Below, piece by piece: positions 59,267-64,000 of a DNA stretch of 64,000 bases. A program made the position numbers and the translations under genes. The DNA lies in the NCBI RefSeq assembly GCF_002483205.1, contig NZ_DLHM01000002.1:62001-126000 (forward strand). Reading direction: 5' to 3'. The notes under the pieces were generated by a model that had not been told where the DNA came from, ran no database searches, and worked only from the letters and a program-made list of their open reading frames with translations. Each line of letters starts with the position of its first letter. The stretch's first letter is position 1. The DNA is from Flavihumibacter sp. UBA7668. Lineage in GTDB: Bacteria > Bacteroidota > Bacteroidia > Chitinophagales > Chitinophagaceae.

Positions 59267-62200
59267 ATGATTTATTGGCGTCTCCTATTCTTCGTAATAG
59301 TGGCACTGGCAATGGTTTGTCCGGTTCAGGCAGGCTATTACCAACAGGATACCACCCGACGGGTAGCGGCAGATACAAGCCGGCCGGTTGCACCGGATAC
59401 CATGCGCTTTCCCCTGCAGGACAGAAGAGCAGAACAAGGGATCAGTCGCAATCCCTTTGATTTAAACGATCCTTCCAATATCAATAAAACGGTGGAATAC
59501 GATCCGATTACCCGACAGTATTTTATTGTTGAAAAAATCGGGGATCAATATTTTAGAACTCCCACCTACATGAGCTTCGAAGAGTATCTGCGGTATCGGG
59601 CGGCCATGCAGGAAAGAGACTATTTCCGGCAACGGGCGGATGTACTAACCGGACTCAACCGAAAAAATATCAAACCCAAACTCTCCGTTTCTGAAAGTTT
59701 TTTCAACCGCATTTTTGGCGGAGGAAAAGTGGATGTGCGTCCAATGGGGAATGTGGATATCATTGCGGGCTACCAGGGACAAAATATAAAAAATCCCACC
59801 CTGCCCGAAAGAGCCAGAAAAAATGGCGGATTTGATTTCGATATGAATGCCAACCTGAGCGTATTGGGTAATATCGGAAACAAAATGAAATTGCCGATTA
59901 CCTATAATACCCAGGCAAATTTCGATTTCGAAAATCAGTTGAAACTGGATTATACCGGCGGTCCCGATGAAATAATAAAACGAATCGAAGCAGGGAATGT
60001 GTCCTTTTCCACGAAAGGATCCCTCATACCAGGGGCGCAATCTCTTTTTGGTATCAAAACACAATTACAATTCGGGAAACTTTTTATAACCGGAATCCTG
60101 GCCAACCAGCGGGCTCAACGGCAATCATTGGGCCTGGTAGGCGGTGCAGCAACTACCAACTTTGAGTTTAAGGTGAATGATTATGAAGAGAACCGGCACT
60201 TCCTTATGTCACATTTTTTCCGGCAGAATTATAACCGGGCGATGGGTAGCCTGCCAGCCGTTAATTCCCTGGTTAATATTCTGCGGTTGGAAGTATGGGT
60301 TACCAACCGGAATGGAGCCACCACCGAAACCAGAGATATCGTTGCCCTGGCTGATTTGGGCGAGCGTTTTCCCTATAATTATCCTACACCAATCGGGCCC
60401 GATTCTCTTCCCGCCAATACAGTGAACGGATTGTACCAGGCCCTTGCATCCGATCCTTCCAGCCGGCGTTCAGCACAGGTTACAGCTAAGTTGGGAAGTC
60501 TGGGTTTGCGTCCGGTACAGGATTTTGAAAAAACCTTTGCACGGAAACTGGGACCAAACGATTATTATTTCAATCCCCAGGTTGGTTTCCTTTCTTTGAG
60601 CCAGCCACTCCAACCAGATGAGGTATTGGGTATTGCCTTTCAGTACAGTTATAATGGACGGATTTTTCAGGTGGGTGAGTTTTCGCAGGATATTCCACCA
60701 GATACCACCGCCATCATTGCCGGTAACCCGAAAGTGCTTTTCCTGAAAATGCTGAAAGCAACTTCGCAAAGAACCACCCTTCCCATTTTTGACCTGATGA
60801 TGAAAAACGTATATGCCCTGCGTACAAGGGATGGTGGTTATATATCCAGTGTTCAGCCGGCCGATTTTAAATTGAACGTTTTATATGAAGAACCAAGTCT
60901 TGGTACCAAGCGCTACCTGCCAGAAGGTCCAAAAACGGGTATCCCGCTGATTACTGTCCTGAACCTGGACCGGCTCAACAATAACCGCGATCCGCAACCC
61001 GATGGGGTCTTTGATTATATTGAAGGATTTACGGTAATCTCCAACCAGGCCAGAATTATCTTTCCTTTCCTGGAACCTTTCGGACGTGATCTTGATTCTG
61101 TCGCATTTCAGGGAGTATCACAGGATATTAAAGACAAATACCTTTTCCAGCCCTTGTACGATACCATCAAGGAAATAGCAAAAACCTATGCCAATCTCGA
61201 TCGCTTTATTATCAGCGGTACTGCTAAAGGGCAGGCAACTTCCGATATACCACTGGGCGCATTTAACGTGCCACAGGGCTCGGTAACGGTTACTTCAGGC
61301 GGACGGACACTTGTTGAAGGCATTGATTATATGGTTGACTACAACCTGGGTTCGGTAAAAATCATTAATCAGGCCATCCTGAATTCTGGTATTCCGGTAC
61401 AGGTGGGTTTTGAAAACAACGCCACCTTCGGAATCCAGCAACGAAATTATATGGGGCTTCGATGGGATTATATGGCCATCAATACGGTTAAGGAGTCCTT
61501 TACGTTTGGGGGGCAAATGGTGCGTTTAGGTGAACGTCCGTTCTTTACGAAAATGAATTATAATGAAGACCCGATCCGTAACACGATGTACGGATTGGAT
61601 TTCAGCTATCGGGCAGATGCACCCCGACTTACCAGGTGGCTGGATAAAATTCCTGTGTATAAAACCACCGAAATGAGTACCATCACAGCTTATGGTGAAG
61701 GTGCTATACTTAAGCCCGGTCACCCGCCTCAAATTGGTAAAGGGGAGAGCGGGTTGATTTATGTAGATGATTTTGAAGGAACGAGAAACAGCATTGATCT
61801 TCGATTCCCTTTGATTAACTGGAGTCTCGCCTCTACACCCCAGGGAAATGGATTGTTTCCGGAAGGCGAGCTGAGTGATTCCCTGGCATATGGATTTAAT
61901 CGCGCCAAACTGGCCTGGTATAATATTGAACCCAATCTGCAGGACCGACGGGCGCCCAATAACCCGTTGACCTCCCATTTTCCGAATGATTACTTCCTTG
62001 ATCCGAGAGTAAGGGCCGTTACACAAAATCAATTATTCCCGGCACGTACACCGGATTATGGAACCGCTCAGTTGATTACGTTTGACCTTGCCTATTACCC
62101 AACTGATCGTGGACCTTATAACTATGATACACGTCCGGGTAGCGTATCTGCCAATGGGAAACTCCTGAATCCGCAACAGCGCTGGGGTGGTATTATGCGC

Positions 62201-64000
62201 GGACTCGATCAGGTTGATTTTGAAACAGGAAATGTTGAGTTTATTGAATTCTGGATGCAGGATCCGTTTATAATGCAACCCAACAGTAATGGCGGACAAT
62301 TGTATTTCAACCTGGGTAATATTTCAGAAGATGTATTAAGAGACGGACGACGGTTTTTTGAAAATGGATTGCCCACTCCAAATATTCAGGCGGCGGTTGA
62401 TTCCAGTTCTGCCTGGGGTAATTCTCCCAATAATCCAATTCAGGTTACTACTGCATTCAGTAATGATCCAACGGATCGTCCCTTTCAGGATGTGGGATTT
62501 GATGGCCTGGATGATGAAGCGGAAAGAAGAAAATTCAGTTCTTATCTGAATCAGCTGGCAGCCACCTTTGGCACCAATTCACCTGCCTATCAACAAGCCC
62601 TTGCAGATCCTTCGAATGATAATTTCCGGAACTACCGCGATGAGTTTTATAATAATCCCGATGGAGATATACTTGCCCGTTATAAACAGATCAACAACCC
62701 GCATGGCAACTCACCAATTGCAGCAGCTAACTCTACAGTAACAACTGCATTTACATTATATCCGGATCAGGAAGATTTAAACCGCGATAACACCTTAAAC
62801 GAACTCGAAGAATATTTTCAGTACCGCGTGAATCTTCGTCCGCAGGATCTGGTAGTTGGACAAAACTATATTACCGATGAACGAATCATTGCAGGAGAAG
62901 GACCTCAGCAGAAATGGTATCTGTTCCGGATTCCAATTGCGGAGTACGAGCAAAAAGTAGGAAATATTCCTGATTTTAAATCCATTCGATTTATCCGGAT
63001 GTTCCTGACCGGATTTGAAGATTCTGTCATCACCCGCTTTGCAAAACTGGAATTGGTTCGAAACCAATGGCGTCGTTTTTCTTTTGAATTGGATACCACA
63101 GGAACCTATCAGCCGCTTCCGGAAAATAGTCCCACTGAGTTTAATGTGCTGGCTGTAAATGTGGAAGAAAACGGATCGCGTTCACCGGTGAATTACCTCA
63201 TTCCTCCCGGCATTCTCCGGGTGCAGCAATTGAGTAATAACAATGTGAATATTCTTCAGAACGAACAGGCGATGAGTATGAAAATTTGTAACCTGCCAAG
63301 TACAGATGGGCGGGGTGTTTTCAAAACCATGAACCTGGATCTGCGTCAGTATGGAGAAATGAAAATGTTTGTGCACGCAGAAAGTGTGGTTGGTTCACCG
63401 GCCATTCAGGATAATGATCTTTCAGCGGTGATTCGACTCGGGAATGATTTTGTAGGGAACTATTATGAAATTCGCATACCCCTGAAAGTTACCCCTTTTG
63501 GCAGGTATACTGATTCGCAGGGCGATATTGTTTGGCCAACCCAGAACGAATTGAATTTATCCATTCAGCGATTAATCAATCTTAAATTAAGCCGCAACAG
63601 TTCTACTCAAACCAATCTGTATTATTCCGAAACGGACGATGATGGAAAAACCTATGCCATATTTGGTAATCCGAATCTGGGGGAAGTGCGCGGTATGTTT
63701 ATGGGAATTGTAAACAATTCAGGCAGCCCTGTTTGCTCAGAAGTCTGGTTCAATGAATTAAGGCTTTCCTCTCTTGATGAAAGTGGCGGATGGGCGGCAA
63801 CTGGCCGGGTGGATATCAAACTGGCGGATCTTGGAACCGTGTCAATGTCCGCCGCCGCACGCAGTATTGGATTTGGTAATCTGGAGCAGCGTGTGAATGA
63901 GCGCAGCAGGGAAAATTTCACTCAGATTGATGCCGCTGCAAATCTGGAGCTGGGCAAACTATTACCTGCAAAAGCAGGCATTTCAATACCCGTTTATGCA
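59267..64000 (+). CDS. sprA: SprA, outer-membrane translocon of the type IX secretion system (5' part)
   Basis: The open frame from ATG 59267 to the window edge spans 1,578 codons without a stop. It starts with a signal peptide (MIYWRLLFFVIVALAMVCPVQA). SprA motifs visible: YMSFEEYLRYRAAMQERDYFRQRA, PKLSVSESFFNRIFGGGKVDVRPMGNVDI, PERARKNGGFDFDMNANLSVLGNIGNKMKLPITYNTQANFDFENQ, and YVDDFEGTRNSIDLRFP near codon 830. SprA forms the giant beta-barrel that exports gliding adhesins and T9SS cargo. The C-terminal part (about 800 more residues expected) is beyond the window. Confidence 0.95.
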   Translation, partial: MIYWRLLFFVIVALAMVCPVQAGYYQQDTTRRVAADTSRPVAPDTMRFPLQDRRAEQGISRNPFDLNDPSNINKTVEYDPITRQYFIVEKIGDQYFRTPTYMSFEEYLRYRAAMQERDYFRQRADVLTGLNRKNIKPKLSVSESFFNRIFGGGKVDVRPMGNVDIIAGYQGQNIKNPTLPERARKNGGFDFDMNANLSVLGNIGNKMKLPITYNTQANFDFENQLKLDYTGGPDEIIKRIEAGNVSFSTKGSLIPGAQSLFGIKTQLQFGKLFITGILANQRAQRQSLGLVGGAATTNFEFKVNDYEENRHFLMSHFFRQNYNRAMGSLPAVNSLVNILRLEVWVTNRNGATTETRDIVALADLGERFPYNYPTPIGPDSLPANTVNGLYQALASDPSSRRSAQVTAKLGSLGLRPVQDFEKTFARKLGPNDYYFNPQVGFLSLSQPLQPDEVLGIAFQYSYNGRIFQVGEFSQDIPPDTTAIIAGNPKVLFLKMLKATSQRTTLPIFDLMMKNVYALRTRDGGYISSVQPADFKLNVLYEEPSLGTKRYLPEGPKTGIPLITVLNLDRLNNNRDPQPDGVFDYIEGFTVISNQARIIFPFLEPFGRDLDSVAFQGVSQDIKDKYLFQPLYDTIKEIAKTYANLDRFIISGTAKGQATSDIPLGAFNVPQGSVTVTSGGRTLVEGIDYMVDYNLGSVKIINQAILNSGIPVQVGFENNATFGIQQRNYMGLRWDYMAINTVKESFTFGGQMVRLGERPFFTKMNYNEDPIRNTMYGLDFSYRADAPRLTRWLDKIPVYKTTEMSTITAYGEGAILKPGHPPQIGKGESGLIYVDDFEGTRNSIDLRFPLINWSLASTPQGNGLFPEGELSDSLAYGFNRAKLAWYNIEPNLQDRRAPNNPLTSHFPNDYFLDPRVRAVTQNQLFPARTPDYGTAQLITFDLAYYPTDRGPYNYDTRPGSVSANGKLLNPQQRWGGIMRGLDQVDFETGNVEFIEFWMQDPFIMQPNSNGGQLYFNLGNISEDVLRDGRRFFENGLPTPNIQAAVDSSSAWGNSPNNPIQVTTAFSNDPTDRPFQDVGFDGLDDEAERRKFSSYLNQLAATFGTNSPAYQQALADPSNDNFRNYRDEFYNNPDGDILARYKQINNPHGNSPIAAANSTVTTAFTLYPDQEDLNRDNTLNELEEYFQYRVNLRPQDLVVGQNYITDERIIAGEGPQQKWYLFRIPIAEYEQKVGNIPDFKSIRFIRMFLTGFEDSVITRFAKLELVRNQWRRFSFELDTTGTYQPLPENSPTEFNVLAVNVEENGSRSPVNYLIPPGILRVQQLSNNNVNILQNEQAMSMKICNLPSTDGRGVFKTMNLDLRQYGEMKMFVHAESVVGSPAIQDNDLSAVIRLGNDFVGNYYEIRIPLKVTPFGRYTDSQGDIVWPTQNELNLSIQRLINLKLSRNSSTQTNLYYSETDDDGKTYAIFGNPNLGEVRGMFMGIVNNSGSPVCSEVWFNELRLSSLDESGGWAATGRVDIKLADLGTVSMSAAARSIGFGNLEQRVNERSRENFTQIDAAANLELGKLLPAKAGISIPVYA

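Noticed and set aside
1..64000. tRNA, rRNA, IS or prophage genes
   Set aside because: I scanned by eye for tRNA arms, transposase motifs and phage genes in the gaps and saw none. This is not equivalent to a covariance or profile search.

Overview
The window looks like a chromosomal stretch of a Bacteroidota bacterium, most likely of the Chitinophagaceae or a near relative (family level is inference). The reasons are: many genes are preceded by the Bacteroidota -7 promoter motif TAnnTTTG; there is a SprA gliding/type IX secretion gene next to ruvA; menaquinone is made by the futalosine route (mqnB, mqnD); Shine-Dalgarno sites are nearly absent; and signal peptides and SPI/SPII lipoprotein signals are common. 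No rRNA, tRNA, transposase, phage gene or CRISPR array was seen, so this is core-type chromosome rather than a genomic island.

Layout. 1-9 kb: start of prmC, a glucose-dehydrogenase-like SDR, a cold-shock protein, an HPP membrane protein, a secreted hydroxyisourate hydrolase, a BI-1 protein, a large radical SAM enzyme, and a GMC oxidoreductase with its small subunit-3 partner. 9-12.5 kb: PhyH dioxygenase, ribD, YigZ, YdcF. 12.5-16.1 kb: two unknown lipoproteins, an ECF sigma factor and a membrane protein that looks like its anti-sigma partner, tightly coupled. 16.4-24.3 kb: 3-hydroxybutyryl-CoA dehydrogenase, Mrp, an atypical SDR, kynureninase, pyrF, glutaryl-CoA dehydrogenase, aroK. 24.2-31.8 kb: a 7TM sensor kinase, ftsK, lolA, an AraC regulator, ubiX, a thioredoxin. 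32.5-41.7 kb: an alpha-oxoamine synthase, a PafA-type phosphatase, an M16 protease, fbaA, a kinase-like orphan, a BtuF-like protein. 42.5-54.8 kb: cystathionine beta-synthase, Tex, a small membrane protein, photolyase, mqnD/mqnB, a pterin synthase, folE, fabD, a GNAT and a gamma-lyase-type enzyme. 54.8-64 kb: DinB, a nucleoid-associated protein, fabH, ruvA and the 5' 4.7 kb of sprA.

The coding content is mostly housekeeping. The unusual material is between genes. Eight genes in the window, on both strands, have a purine-rich short tandem repeat that begins at or within one or two bases of the stop codon, always purine-rich on the coding strand, and often followed by a hairpin terminator. There is an iteron-like array of six ATTGGCTCA-type units spaced 20-21 bp at 57330-57442, a 790-bp gene-free region with hairpins and a 20-bp direct repeat at 41690-42481, a promoter-terminator pair with no ORF near 32.1 kb (a candidate small RNA), and a 33-bp repeat array with a long hairpin between the convergent M16 protease and fbaA genes. 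Three genes (pyrF, ftsK, a carboxypeptidase-regulatory-domain gene) have the ATG exactly five bases after the promoter motif, which suggests leaderless transcripts.
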